DNA of 64,000 nt from Luteimonas kalidii (GTDB taxonomy: Bacteria; Pseudomonadota; Gammaproteobacteria; Xanthomonadales; Xanthomonadaceae). Positions 18,083 through 26,517 of this stretch are shown in pieces (the stretch's first letter is position 1; every line of letters begins with the position of its first letter). The stretch lies in assembly GCF_029887935.1 (NCBI RefSeq), contig NZ_JARXRO010000007.1, positions 1-64,000 on the forward strand. The letters run 5' to 3'. The position numbers and the translations under genes were made by a program. The notes below the pieces were generated by a model. The model did not search any database. It saw only the letters and a program-made list of their open reading frames with translations, and had not been told where the DNA came from.

Positions 18083-18916
18083 ATGAACACACCTTCCCCC
18101 ATGCGTCCCGCCGTCGGCACCCAGCTGCGCGACTGGCGCCAGCGCCGGCACCTGTCCCAGCTCGACCTCGCCGGCCTGGCCGACATCTCCGCGCGCCACC
18201 TGAGCTTCGTCGAGACCGGGCGCTCGCTGCCCAGCCGCGCGATGCTGCTGCGCCTGTCGGACCGGCTCGAGGTGCCGCTACGCGAACGCAATGCGCTGTT
18301 CGTGGCTGCGGGCTATGCCCCGGTCTACAGCGAGCGCCGCATCGACGATCCCTCGCTCGACCAGGCGCGGCAGGCGATCGAACTGGTGCTGCGCGGCCAC
18401 GAGCCGTATCCGGCGCTGGCGGTGGACCGCCACTGGCGGCTGCAGGCGGCCAACCGCGCGCTCGCACCGCTGCTGGCCGGGGTGGCGCCACACCTGCTGG
18501 AGCCGCCGGTCAACGTACTGCGCCTGAGCCTGCACCCCGAGGGCGTCGCGCCGCGGATCGCGAACCTGGGCCAGTGGCGCGCGCACCTGCTCCACCGCCT
18601 GCGCCAGCAGGTGGCGGCGACCGGCGACCCGGTGCTGGTGGCGCTGGACGCCGAACTGTCGGCCTACCCGTCACCCGACCACGACGAGACGCCGGACGCG
18701 AACGCGGTGGTGGTGCCGATGCGCCTCCATTCCGCACTGGGCGAACTGGCCTTCCTCAGCACCACCACCGTGTTCGGCACGCCGGTGGCGGTGACCCTGT
18801 CGGAACTGGCGATCGAATCGTTCTTTCCGGCCGATGCGCAGACCGCGGAGGTGCTGCGCAGCGCCGCGTTCGCCGACGCGATCGAAGCGAGTCCGTTCCT
18901 GGCTCCGGGCGCGTGA
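18083..18916 (+). CDS. XRE-family regulator with MmyB-like ligand domain
   Basis: A 277-residue transcription factor. An N-terminal helix-turn-helix (LRDWRQRRHLSQLDLAGLA, then ISARHLSFVETGRSLPSR) occupies about residues 12-66. It is followed by an MmyB-type C-terminal domain (HEPYPALAVDRHWRLQAANRA near 112, ending PFLAPGA), which in homologues binds a hydrophobic ligand, probably a fatty acid. It likely represses the divergent membrane-protein gene at 17560. The ATG at 18083 was preferred over an in-frame start nine bases upstream because it sits closer to the family's usual N-terminus. Confidence 0.88.
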   Translation: MNTPSPMRPAVGTQLRDWRQRRHLSQLDLAGLADISARHLSFVETGRSLPSRAMLLRLSDRLEVPLRERNALFVAAGYAPVYSERRIDDPSLDQARQAIELVLRGHEPYPALAVDRHWRLQAANRALAPLLAGVAPHLLEPPVNVLRLSLHPEGVAPRIANLGQWRAHLLHRLRQQVAATGDPVLVALDAELSAYPSPDHDETPDANAVVVPMRLHSALGELAFLSTTTVFGTPVAVTLSELAIESFFPADAQTAEVLRSAAFADAIEASPFLAPGA

Positions 18917-19060
18917 GCGCGCCACGCCCGGGCCTGCCGCGTGCGACCGCATCGCGCCGCAGCCGTGCACCGGGGCCGCATGCAGTCCGCACGCTGCCGC
19001 GCGCGCCCCGCACCTGCCGTGGGCGATGGCATTCCGCCCGCGCCGTGGCGACAAGACGCC

Positions 19061-19432
19061 CTACCGAATCGGTTGCACGTCCCCGTCGGCCGGCACCGGC
19101 GGCGCCGGTTGGTCCGCCGGCGCGACCTCGGGCGGGGATCCGGGCGCCGTGACGCGCTCCATCACCCCGTCGGCCACCTGGTCGGCGACCCGCCCGGCCA
19201 CCTCGCCCGCCACGGAGGACGGTTGCAGGACCTCCTCGATGCGGCGCCCGCCGAAGTCCGGCCCCAGCACGTAGACCAGCTCCGAGACCGTGGGCCAGCC
19301 CAGGTGCGGGGCGAGGAACCAGTACGCGCCCACCAGCGCCAGCACGAAGAACACGATCTTGAGCAGCGCGCCGACCAGCTTGTAGGCCAGGTAGGCGCCG
19401 AGCACCAGCAGTACCAGCCCCATCCAGCTCAT
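19061..19432 (-). CDS. Hypothetical membrane protein downstream of trhO
   Basis: A 123-residue protein with one long or two short hydrophobic segments at residues 3-45 (LVLLVLGAYLAYKLV, IVFFVLALVGAYWFL). A soluble, Val- and acid-rich C-terminal part ends in a Pro/Ala-rich tail. I do not recognise a family. Its start codon overlaps the trhO stop by four bases (ATGA), so it is translated with TrhO. No further functional clue is visible. Confidence 0.65.
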   Translation of the reverse strand: MSWMGLVLLVLGAYLAYKLVGALLKIVFFVLALVGAYWFLAPHLGWPTVSELVYVLGPDFGGRRIEEVLQPSSVAGEVAGRVADQVADGVMERVTAPGSPPEVAPADQPAPPVPADGDVQPIR

Positions 19433-20205
19433 GCGGCCTGCACTCCCGCATGGACCGGCGCGGGATGCGCGCCGCCGGCCAGCGGCCGCAGGTCGGGATC
19501 GAGTGCGACCCGGTCGTCGAACACGAAGCAGCGCCCCTCGAAGCCCTCGCCGCCCACGGCTTCGAAGTAGCCGAGGATGCCCCCTTCGAGCTGGAACACC
19601 CGGTCGATGCCGCTGGCGCGCATCCACGGCGCCGCCTTCTCGCAGCGGATGCCGCCGGTGCAGTAGCTGACCACGGTGGCGTCGGCCAGCGCGGCGCGAT
19701 GCGGAGCCAGCGCCGCGGGCAGGTCGGTGAAGTTGTCGATCGGCAGGGTCAACGCCCCGGCAAAGGTGCCGTAGCCGGTTTCCTCGCGGTTGCGCGTGTC
19801 GAGCGTCACCACCGGGCGGCCATCGTCGTCGCGGCCCTGGCGCAGCCAGCGCGCCAGCACCGCGGGCGCGACCGCGGGTGCGCGTCCGGCACGCAGCGGC
19901 GACGCCCCGTCACGCCGGAAACTGATGATCTCGCGCTTGAGCTTCACCTTCAGCCGCGCGAACGGCACCGCCTGGCTCCAGCTGTGCTTGACTCCGATCG
20001 CGGCGAAGCGCGGATCCGCGCGCAGCCGATCGAGGAAACCCTCGATCGCGTCGTCGGCCCCGGCCAGGAACAGATTGATCCCCTCGGGCGCCACCAGCAC
20101 AGTCCCGCGCAGCGCACCGGCCTCGGCCCAGGTGCGCAGGTCGGCGGCGAGGGCCGGCGGGTCGTCGACCTCGACGAAACGGTAGGCGGCGATGTTGCGG
20201 ATCAT
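19429..20205 (-). CDS. trhO: tRNA uridine(34) hydroxylase TrhO (YceA, rhodanese-like)
   Basis: A 258-residue protein that uses O2 to hydroxylate U34 of tRNAs, the first step toward 5-methoxy- or 5-oxyacetyl-uridine. An N-terminal acylphosphatase-like domain (RGTVLVAPEGINLFLAG near residue 33) is followed by a rhodanese domain. Its active-site loop SYCTGGIRCEKA, near 182, carries the essential Cys and the second conserved Cys. KLKREIISF is another family marker. E. coli TrhO is longer (350) and has a C-terminal extension missing here; shorter forms are common in this group. Confidence 0.93.
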   Translation of the reverse strand: MIRNIAAYRFVEVDDPPALAADLRTWAEAGALRGTVLVAPEGINLFLAGADDAIEGFLDRLRADPRFAAIGVKHSWSQAVPFARLKVKLKREIISFRRDGASPLRAGRAPAVAPAVLARWLRQGRDDDGRPVVTLDTRNREETGYGTFAGALTLPIDNFTDLPAALAPHRAALADATVVSYCTGGIRCEKAAPWMRASGIDRVFQLEGGILGYFEAVGGEGFEGRCFVFDDRVALDPDLRPLAGGAHPAPVHAGVQAA

Positions 20206-20232
20206 GGCGCCATTGTAGGGGGCCGACCGGCG

Positions 20233-21783
20233 CTACTCGTGGTGGTCGCGCACGAAGCGGTCGAGCAGGCGCACGCCGAAGCCGGAGGCTCCCTCGGGCA
20301 CGGTGGGATCGGCGCTGTCGTTCCAGTCCGCGCCGGCGATGTCCAGGTGCGCCCACGGCAGCGCGCGATCCACCCATTCACCGATGAAGTAGGCGCCGAC
20401 ACCGGCCCCGGGCGAACCGCCCCCGTTGCGCAGGTCAGCGATCGGCGATTCCAGGCGCTTGCCGTAGTCGTCGCGCAGCGGCAGCCGCCACAGCGGCTCG
20501 CCGCTGGCCTCGCCGGCCGCGAGCAGTTGCGCCGCCAGGGCGTCGTCGCGCGAGAACAGGCCCGCGTAGTCGCCGCCGAGCGCGGTGACCACTGCACCGG
20601 TGAGCGTGGCCACGTCGATCACCAGCTTCGGGCTGTCCTGCCGCTTCACGTACCACAGCGCGTCGGTCAGCACCATGCGGCCCTCGGCGTCGGTGCTCAT
20701 GATCTCGAAGGTCTTGCCCGATGCCGTGCGCACCACGTCGCCGGGTCGCGACGCGCTGCCCGAGGGCATGTTCTCGGCCAGCGCCGCCACCGCCACCGCG
20801 TTCACCGGCGCCTGGCGGCCGGCCAGCGCCAGCACCGTGGACACGACCGTCGCCGCGCCCGTCATGTCGCCCTTCATCTGCCACATGTTGGTATTGGGCT
20901 TGATCGAGATGCCGCCGCTGTCGAAAGTGATGCCCTTGCCGACGAAGGCCAGCGGCGGCTCGCCCGCGGCACCGCCGGCGTAGCGCACCAGCAACAGGCG
21001 CGGCGGGCGCACGCTGCCCTGACCGACGGCGAGGATGCCGCCCATGTCCAGCGCCCGCATCGCCGGCACGTCGAGCACTTCGATGCTGAGCGGCAGGCCG
21101 CGCGCGGCGGCACGCACGCGGTCGACGAACTCCTCGGGCCACAGCGCGTTGCCCGGTTCGGTGGACAGGTCGCGCGCGAAGGCGACCGCCCCGGCCACCG
21201 GCTGCCACTGCGCGCGATACCCCGCTTCGGCCGCGGCGCCCTCGCGGGTGCGGATCGCCAGCGTTCCCTGCCCGGCCGCGGCCGGCGCGTCCTCGTCGGA
21301 CTTCGAGCGGTACTTGTCGAAACGGTACTGACCGATCGCGGCGCCGAAGGCCAGGTGCGCGGCGGCCCCGGCTTCGGCGCCGTCCCACACCAGGTCCACG
21401 CGCGCGGCGCGGCTCTTCGCGAACGCCTGCGCCACGCGGCCGCCGACGTCTTCCAGCTCGCGCGCCGACTGCAGACCGGCGTCGCCCAGTCCGAGCACCA
21501 GCAGGCGCTCGTAACCGGCGAAGCCACGCAGCTCCAGCCGGCTGTCGGCCTTGCCGCGGAAGCCGTCGGCCTCCGCCGCGCGCCGCAGCGCCCCGCCTGT
21601 GCGCGCATCGACGATGTCGAAGCTGCCACCAGTGGGCAGCCCTTCGGCAACCGTGATCGCGACCGAGCCGTTCTCCGGGACCTGGTGCGCCTCGAACGCC
21701 AGCGCGCGCTGCGCCAGGGCCACGGACGGCCATGCGGACACCATGCCCAGGAACATTGCGAGCGCGAACAAGAATCTGGACAT
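20233..21783 (-). CDS. Exported leucyl aminopeptidase (M17, PepA-like)
   Basis: A 516-residue di-zinc aminopeptidase that removes N-terminal residues from peptides. Metal and catalytic residues lie in GKGITFDSGGISIKP and MKGDMTGAA, and the family signature is STDAEGRMVLTDAL. Unlike cytosolic PepA it begins with a hydrophobic signal peptide ending SVALAQ near residue 25, so it should act in the periplasm or outside. The start at 21783 gives a compact signal peptide; an ATG four codons upstream is also possible. With the POT transporter and the other exported peptidases it suggests growth on peptides. Confidence 0.92.
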   Translation of the reverse strand: MSRFLFALAMFLGMVSAWPSVALAQRALAFEAHQVPENGSVAITVAEGLPTGGSFDIVDARTGGALRRAAEADGFRGKADSRLELRGFAGYERLLVLGLGDAGLQSARELEDVGGRVAQAFAKSRAARVDLVWDGAEAGAAAHLAFGAAIGQYRFDKYRSKSDEDAPAAAGQGTLAIRTREGAAAEAGYRAQWQPVAGAVAFARDLSTEPGNALWPEEFVDRVRAAARGLPLSIEVLDVPAMRALDMGGILAVGQGSVRPPRLLLVRYAGGAAGEPPLAFVGKGITFDSGGISIKPNTNMWQMKGDMTGAATVVSTVLALAGRQAPVNAVAVAALAENMPSGSASRPGDVVRTASGKTFEIMSTDAEGRMVLTDALWYVKRQDSPKLVIDVATLTGAVVTALGGDYAGLFSRDDALAAQLLAAGEASGEPLWRLPLRDDYGKRLESPIADLRNGGGSPGAGVGAYFIGEWVDRALPWAHLDIAGADWNDSADPTVPEGASGFGVRLLDRFVRDHHE

Positions 21784-21893
21784 CGGATGCCCCATGAGGA
21801 CGGAACGGGAGATTGCGCGCGACGCACTCTGAAGCGCCGGCGCAGGAACGACGACCTTACCCCGCGCCATCCGGCGTCGCGGCCTGCCGAAAG

Positions 21894-23204
21894 TCATGCG
21901 CGCTGCGAGCTGCGCTTCCCCATCGCCGCCGCCAGCGCCATCAGGGCCGCGCCGACCGCCATCGCGATCGCCACGTTGCGCAGTTCCGCCAGCGCCGCGT
22001 GCGCCACCAGCCAGGCGATCACCAGCATCGCCGCGGCGGCGACCCAGCCGCCGGCCGGGACCCGGAACGCGGCCGGTGCGATGCCCGCCCCTTCACGCCG
22101 CCGCAGGACCGGCAGCGCGAGGCAGGTCGCCGCATAGGCCAGCAGGCGCGTGATCGTGCTCAGCGCCACCGCGGTGAGGAACGATCCCGACAGGGTGAGC
22201 GCCAGCATGCACACGGCGGTGAGCGCGATCGCCCAGTGCGGCGTGCGGTAACGCGCGTGCGTGCGTGCGAACGCGGCCGGCAGCTGGCCGTGTTCGGCCA
22301 TCGCGTACAGCAGCCGCGGCGCGGCCAGCACCAGGCCATTGAGCGTGCCCGAGATCGACACTACCGCGCCGAACACGATCACCGCGGCCCCGAGGCTGCC
22401 CGCGAAGCGCCCCGCGGCATCGGCCAGCGGCGTGGTGGAATCCGCCAATTCGGGCAGGGTGCCGATCGAGACCACCTGGATCAGCAGGTAGAGCGGCACG
22501 ATCACCGCCATCGAGGCCAGGATCGCGAACGGCAGGGTGCGCCTGGGTTCGCGCACTTCGCCCGCCGGCACCGTGGCGGTCTCGAAGCCGGTGAAGGCGA
22601 ACACCAGCAGCAGGATCGCTGCCGGGTACTCGCCCGCCGCAGGCGTGGCGGTCGGCACGAAGTTCGCGGGCGCGACGAAGAACAGGCCCACCGCCACGAA
22701 CAGCACCAGCGGCACCAGCTTGCCCACCGTGAACACGTTGGCGACGATCGCCGCGGTGCGCACGCCGCGGATGTTGATCGCCGCGATCACCAGCGTCGCC
22801 AGCGTCGCCACCGCCACGCGACCGGGGAGCGAGGCGACCGCCGGCCACGGATGCGCCAGGTAGTCGATCAGCAGGTTGCACAGCGCCGCGAACGCGGTCA
22901 CGCGCGTCAACCAGACCAGCCAGCCGACCTGGAAGCCCACCAGCGGGCCGAACGCGGTGCGCGCGTACAGGTACGGTCCGCCGGTGTCCTCGAAGCGGCT
23001 GCCCACCTCGGCGAAGCACAGCACCACCAGCAGCACCAGCAGCGCGCACGCCAGGTAGGCCAGCAGCGCATACGGCCCGAGGAGGTCGTGCACGCGCGAG
23101 GGCAGCCCGAAGATGCCGGCGCCGATGACGGAATTGATGAACAGCGCGACCATGCTGCCCCGTCCGATGCCGCGGACGAGGTCGCCCTGCGCGCGTGACC
23201 CCAT
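21894..23204 (-). CDS. APC-superfamily amino acid permease
   Basis: A 436-residue inner-membrane transporter with about 12 hydrophobic segments. The first helix holds SVIGAGIFGLPS near residue 26, the discontinuous substrate-binding GxGIFG loop of the amino acid-polyamine-organocation family. CFAEVGSRFEDTGGPYLYA near 62 and FAFTGFETATVPAGEVR near 206 are further family markers. The substrate cannot be assigned from sequence. It is four bases from the DUF6164-type gene on the same strand. Confidence 0.88.
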   Translation of the reverse strand: MGSRAQGDLVRGIGRGSMVALFINSVIGAGIFGLPSRVHDLLGPYALLAYLACALLVLLVVLCFAEVGSRFEDTGGPYLYARTAFGPLVGFQVGWLVWLTRVTAFAALCNLLIDYLAHPWPAVASLPGRVAVATLATLVIAAINIRGVRTAAIVANVFTVGKLVPLVLFVAVGLFFVAPANFVPTATPAAGEYPAAILLLVFAFTGFETATVPAGEVREPRRTLPFAILASMAVIVPLYLLIQVVSIGTLPELADSTTPLADAAGRFAGSLGAAVIVFGAVVSISGTLNGLVLAAPRLLYAMAEHGQLPAAFARTHARYRTPHWAIALTAVCMLALTLSGSFLTAVALSTITRLLAYAATCLALPVLRRREGAGIAPAAFRVPAGGWVAAAAMLVIAWLVAHAALAELRNVAIAMAVGAALMALAAAMGKRSSQRA

Positions 23205-23207
23205 CGA

Positions 23208-23573
23208 TCAGCGCCCGATCAGGATGGCGGGCAGCGCCATCAGCCCGAGTAGCAGCGCGATCGCGACCACGATCAGCGCCACCCGCAGCGGATTGGCGCG
23301 CGCGATGTCGGCGAAGGTCTCCGCGGTGCCATCGCGCACGGCCTGTGCGTGCTCGCCCCGTACGCGTTCGGCGCGCTGGCGCTGGTACTCGGCCATGCGG
23401 CGCTTGGCCTCGGGCACGTCGGTGTCGTGGCGGACCCAGATCCCGCCGGCGGAAATGCCGAACGGCCCCGGCCGGGTCTCGTAGTGTTCGATCCGCGCCG
23501 CGTCGAGGAAGGCGCGGACGTCGTCGGCCTCGTCGTCGGGCACGTGGCGCAGGTTGAGCAGGAGTTTCGCCAT
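23208..23573 (-). CDS. DUF6164-family membrane-anchored protein
   Basis: A 121-residue protein: an N-terminal small domain (KLLLNLRHVPDDEADDVRAFL, then HYETRPGPFGISAGGIWV) and a charged helix (residues 53-85). One C-terminal transmembrane segment (VALIVVAIALLLGLMALPAIL) ends the chain. I recall this arrangement as the DUF6164 family of gammaproteobacteria, of unknown function. The N-terminal part resembles a ferredoxin-like fold, as in DUF2007-type putative signalling domains. The start at 23573 is preferred over further upstream frames with arginine-rich translations. Confidence 0.7.
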   Translation of the reverse strand: MAKLLLNLRHVPDDEADDVRAFLDAARIEHYETRPGPFGISAGGIWVRHDTDVPEAKRRMAEYQRQRAERVRGEHAQAVRDGTAETFADIARANPLRVALIVVAIALLLGLMALPAILIGR

Positions 23574-23744
23574 CGACGCGATCATAGCCCGATCCGCCGC
23601 GAGGCCGTCGCCACGATCGTCTTCCCGCCTACGCGGATCCGCCGGTTTTGAGCGCACGACACCTGCGCGCCATCGCAATGCACCCGGTGGAGCGCCGCGC
23701 CACGCTCGCAGACGGGCGCGCGCGATCGACCGCACGGTGCATGC

Positions 23745-24356
23745 TCAGCGCTTGCCGGTGACGACCCGCCGCAGGTTGGCGCGCGCCTGCGCGTCGAGGC
23801 GCGCATGGAAGAAGTCGCTCAGGTAGATCCGCGGCCTGGCCAGCAGCGCCTTGAGGAAGCGGCGGCGGTTGATCCGGAACAGCCAGTCCGGCACGTGGCC
23901 GCGATATTCGGCGGCGATCGCACGGTCGTAGGCGTCGAACACGTCCGGGTCGGCGCCGAGGATCGCCATGTCGCAATCGAGGAAGTGGCAGCTGTCGACG
24001 GCGACCGCGGTCTTGCCGAAATCGTGGGCCGACAACTGGCCGTGGCGTGCGGTGAGTTCGATCAGTTCGGCCACGCGTGCGCGGTCCAGCGGCGCGTCCG
24101 GCAGCCAGCGCGCGATCTCTTCCAGCGCGAACTGCGCCGAGCGCGCCTCGTTGTCGCGCCGGCCGGCCTCGTACACCGCATCGTGGTACAGCACCGCCAA
24201 CCGCACCTCGTCGGGCTGCACCCAACCCGGACCCGCCGCGACCGCATCGTAATGACGCAGCACCTCGCGCACGTGGTCGAAGTGGTGGTACGCGCGCGGC
24301 GGCGTGGCATAGGCGGCCTCGAGCGCCTCGAGCTGTCCCGGCGGCAGCGCGATCAC
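23745..24356 (-). CDS. HD-domain metal-dependent phosphohydrolase (COG4339-like)
   Basis: A protein of about 203 residues with the HD-type metal centre: RAYHHFDHV near residue 19 and the HD pair in LAVLYHDAVYE near 56. A later RHGQLSAHDF contributes another His, and SCHFLDCDMAILGAD near 126 completes the COG4339 pattern. The substrate is unknown; family members are assumed to be phosphohydrolases. There is no ATG. I chose GTG at 24356; TTG at 24368, which would overlap the upstream stop, is an alternative. It follows the DMT transporter on the same strand without a gap. Confidence 0.82.
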   Translation of the reverse strand: MIALPPGQLEALEAAYATPPRAYHHFDHVREVLRHYDAVAAGPGWVQPDEVRLAVLYHDAVYEAGRRDNEARSAQFALEEIARWLPDAPLDRARVAELIELTARHGQLSAHDFGKTAVAVDSCHFLDCDMAILGADPDVFDAYDRAIAAEYRGHVPDWLFRINRRRFLKALLARPRIYLSDFFHARLDAQARANLRRVVTGKR

Positions 24357-24364
24357 CTGCGCCG

Positions 24365-24826
24365 TCAACCCGACTGCCAGGGGCGCACGACCAGCGCCGC
24401 GCCCACGATCACCAGCAGCGCGCCCGTGACGCGCACGAGGTCGGCCGGCCGTGCCGTTCCGAGCACGCCGAAGTGGTCGAGCACCAGCGACGACACCACC
24501 TGGCCGAGCACCACCAGGCAGATCATCGCGCCGGCGCCGAGCGTCGGCACCAGCCAGGTGGCCGCGAACACGAACACCGCGCCGATCGCGCCGCCGACCC
24601 AGATCCACGCCGGCAGCGCAGCCACCGGCACAGCGGGCAGCAACGGCGTGCGCGTGACGACGATCACCACCCCCAACAGGCAGGTCCCCACCAGGAACGA
24701 GACGAACGCGGCATACAGCGCGCCCTGCGTGAGCGCGCCCAGGCGCGCGTTCACCAGCGCCTGCAGCGGCAGCAGCGCCCCGATCGCGACCGCCGCCACG
24801 ATGCCCAGCGATGCCCAACCCTTCAT
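24365..24826 (-). CDS. DMT-superfamily transporter (DUF606/YdcZ type)
   Basis: A 153-residue inner-membrane protein with five hydrophobic segments, the half-size relative of EamA transporters. LLPLQALVNARLGALTQGALYAAFVSF near residue 19 (Q, N and S conserved) and GQVVSSLVLDHFGVLG near 108 are the family markers. Such proteins usually work as homo- or heterodimers. The substrate is unknown. It probably forms an operon with the HD hydrolase downstream. Confidence 0.85.
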   Translation of the reverse strand: MKGWASLGIVAAVAIGALLPLQALVNARLGALTQGALYAAFVSFLVGTCLLGVVIVVTRTPLLPAVPVAALPAWIWVGGAIGAVFVFAATWLVPTLGAGAMICLVVLGQVVSSLVLDHFGVLGTARPADLVRVTGALLVIVGAALVVRPWQSG

Positions 24827-25187
24827 GCCTGTCCCGCTCCGGAGATCGTTCGTCGGATGTTGACCAGTCTAGTGGGTCGGGCGTGGAAAGCCGCATCCGT
24901 GGCCGTGGGCGCCCTGAGGGCCGATCACCGCCCCCGGGTGCGCTGCGCTTACCCGGGCTACGCCGACAAGCCCCCCGTCGGGCATGAACTTCGCCACGGG
25001 TCGACCTGATCGACGCCACGACCGCACCGACGGACGCCACAGGCTCCCGGCGCGGAGGCGTTGCCAGGCACAGGGACGTGCCACGGCCGCGAGCGCGGTT
25101 ACGGACGCGTGCCCGAGCGGGGCCACGCCCCGGCGCCGTGGGCCTGCGGCCGATCCGGAGCCCTGTACGCCGCTCGCGATGCAGCGA
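24827..25187. other. Intergenic region with a REP-like hairpin
   Basis: About 360 bases between the DMT transporter start and the MFS transporter end. It must hold the DMT promoter. It contains a GTAG-type REP-like hairpin at 24932-24961. I see no gene. Confidence 0.5.
24932..24961 (-). repeat. GTAG-headed REP-like palindrome
   Basis: On the minus strand GTAG is followed by CCCGGGTAAGCGCAGCGCA and CCCGGG: a 7-bp stem (ACCCGGG/CCCGGGT) around a small inner GCG/CGC pairing. A GTAG head plus an imperfect palindrome is the known form of REP elements mobilised by RAYT proteins. I recall this very sequence as widespread in related genomes. No RAYT gene is in the window. Confidence 0.6.
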
Positions 25188-26483
25188 CTACCTGCCGCGC
25201 GAATCCCGCCGCACCGTGAGCAGCGCCAGCAGCGTCAGCCCCCCCATCGCCGCCAGGTACCAGCCCACCGACTGCAGCCCGTAGCGCTCGCCCAGGCGCG
25301 TGGCGATGTAGGGCGCGGGAGACGCCCCCAGGATGCCGGCCAGGTTGAAGGCCAGCGACGCGCCGGTGTAGCGCACCGCGGTCGGGAACATCTCGGCCAG
25401 GATGGTGCCGCACGGCCCGTAGGTCAGCCCCATCGCGCCCAGGCCCAGGGCGAGGAACGCGAGCACGCCCCAGTCGCTGCCCGATTCGAGCAGCGGCGCG
25501 AACGCGAATCCGAACGCGATGATCAGCACGGTGGCGGCGAGCATCGCGTTGCGCCGGCCGAACCGGTCCGCGTACAGCGCCGCGGCCGGGATGGTCAGCG
25601 CGAAGAACAGGACGCCCAGCATCTGCAGCCAGAGGAAGTGCTCGCGCGAATAGCCGAGCTTCGAGGTGCCCCAGCTCAGTGCGAACACCGTCATCAGGTA
25701 GAACAGCACGAACGTCGCCACCAGCGACAGCGTGCCCGCCAGCAGCCGGCCCGGATGCTCGCGCAGCACGCTCGCCATCGGCAGGCGCACGCGCTCGCCC
25801 TGCTCCAGCGCCTGCTGGAAATCGGGGGTTTCGGTGATGCGCAGGCGCACCCACAGCCCCACCAGCACCAGCACCGCGCTGGCCAGGAACGGGATGCGCC
25901 AGCCCCAGGCCAGGAACGCCTCATCGCTCATGAAGTGGGTGAGCGCGAGGAACACGCCGGTGGACAGCAGGAAGCCGATCGGCGCGCCCAGCTGCGGGAA
26001 CATGCCGTACCAGGCGCGCTTGCCCGGAGGCGCGTTCTCGGTCGCCAGCAGCACCGCCCCGCCCCACTCGCCGCCCAGGCCCACGCCCTGGCCGAGCCGG
26101 CACAGCGCCAGCAGCAGCGGCGCGGCGATGCCGGCCTGGGCGTAGGTGGGCAGCAGGCCGATCACCACCGTCGACACGCCCATCGTCAGCAGCGCCGCCA
26201 CCAGCGTCGCCTTGCGCCCGACCCGGTCGCCGAAATGGCCGAACAGCGCCGAGCCGAACGGCCGCGCGATGAAGGCCAGGGCGAAAGTCGCGAACGACTG
26301 CAGCGTGGCCGTGGCCGGATCGCCGGGTGGGAAGAACAGGTGCGGGAACACCAGCACCGCCGCCGTGGCGTAGATGTAGAAATCGAAGAACTCGATCGTG
26401 GTGCCGATCAGGCTCGCGAACAGCACCCGGCGCTTGTCGGCGCCGGACACCGTGCGCACCGCCGCTGGGGCCGCTGCGCTCAT
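25188..26483 (-). CDS. MFS transporter, metabolite:H+ symporter type
   Basis: A 431-residue 12-helix transporter of the MHS subfamily (KgtP, ShiA and ProP relatives). TIEFFDFYIYATAAVLVF near residue 30 and FGHFGDRVGRK near 80 (MFS motif A) are typical. LCRLGQGVGLGGEWGGAVLLATE near 129 is the MHS signature. A second motif-A copy is ALYADRFGRRNAM. The substrate is probably a carboxylate or zwitterion but cannot be chosen. I preferred ATG 26483 over GTG 26501. Confidence 0.88.
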   Translation of the reverse strand: MSAAAPAAVRTVSGADKRRVLFASLIGTTIEFFDFYIYATAAVLVFPHLFFPPGDPATATLQSFATFALAFIARPFGSALFGHFGDRVGRKATLVAALLTMGVSTVVIGLLPTYAQAGIAAPLLLALCRLGQGVGLGGEWGGAVLLATENAPPGKRAWYGMFPQLGAPIGFLLSTGVFLALTHFMSDEAFLAWGWRIPFLASAVLVLVGLWVRLRITETPDFQQALEQGERVRLPMASVLREHPGRLLAGTLSLVATFVLFYLMTVFALSWGTSKLGYSREHFLWLQMLGVLFFALTIPAAALYADRFGRRNAMLAATVLIIAFGFAFAPLLESGSDWGVLAFLALGLGAMGLTYGPCGTILAEMFPTAVRYTGASLAFNLAGILGASPAPYIATRLGERYGLQSVGWYLAAMGGLTLLALLTVRRDSRGR

Positions 26484-26517
26484 CGCGTCGCCGCCCGCCA
26501 CCGGACGCGAACGTCGC

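Noticed and set aside
19450-22137. An 895-codon plus-strand frame over trhO and the leucyl aminopeptidase
   Set aside because: Antisense shadow: low-complexity composition and no recognisable domain, opposite two genes with clear active-site motifs.
23745-24368. The HD hydrolase as a broken gene because it lacks ATG
   Set aside because: A GTG start at 24356 or TTG at 24368 gives a full-length protein with all metal ligands, so there is no reason to call it a pseudogene.
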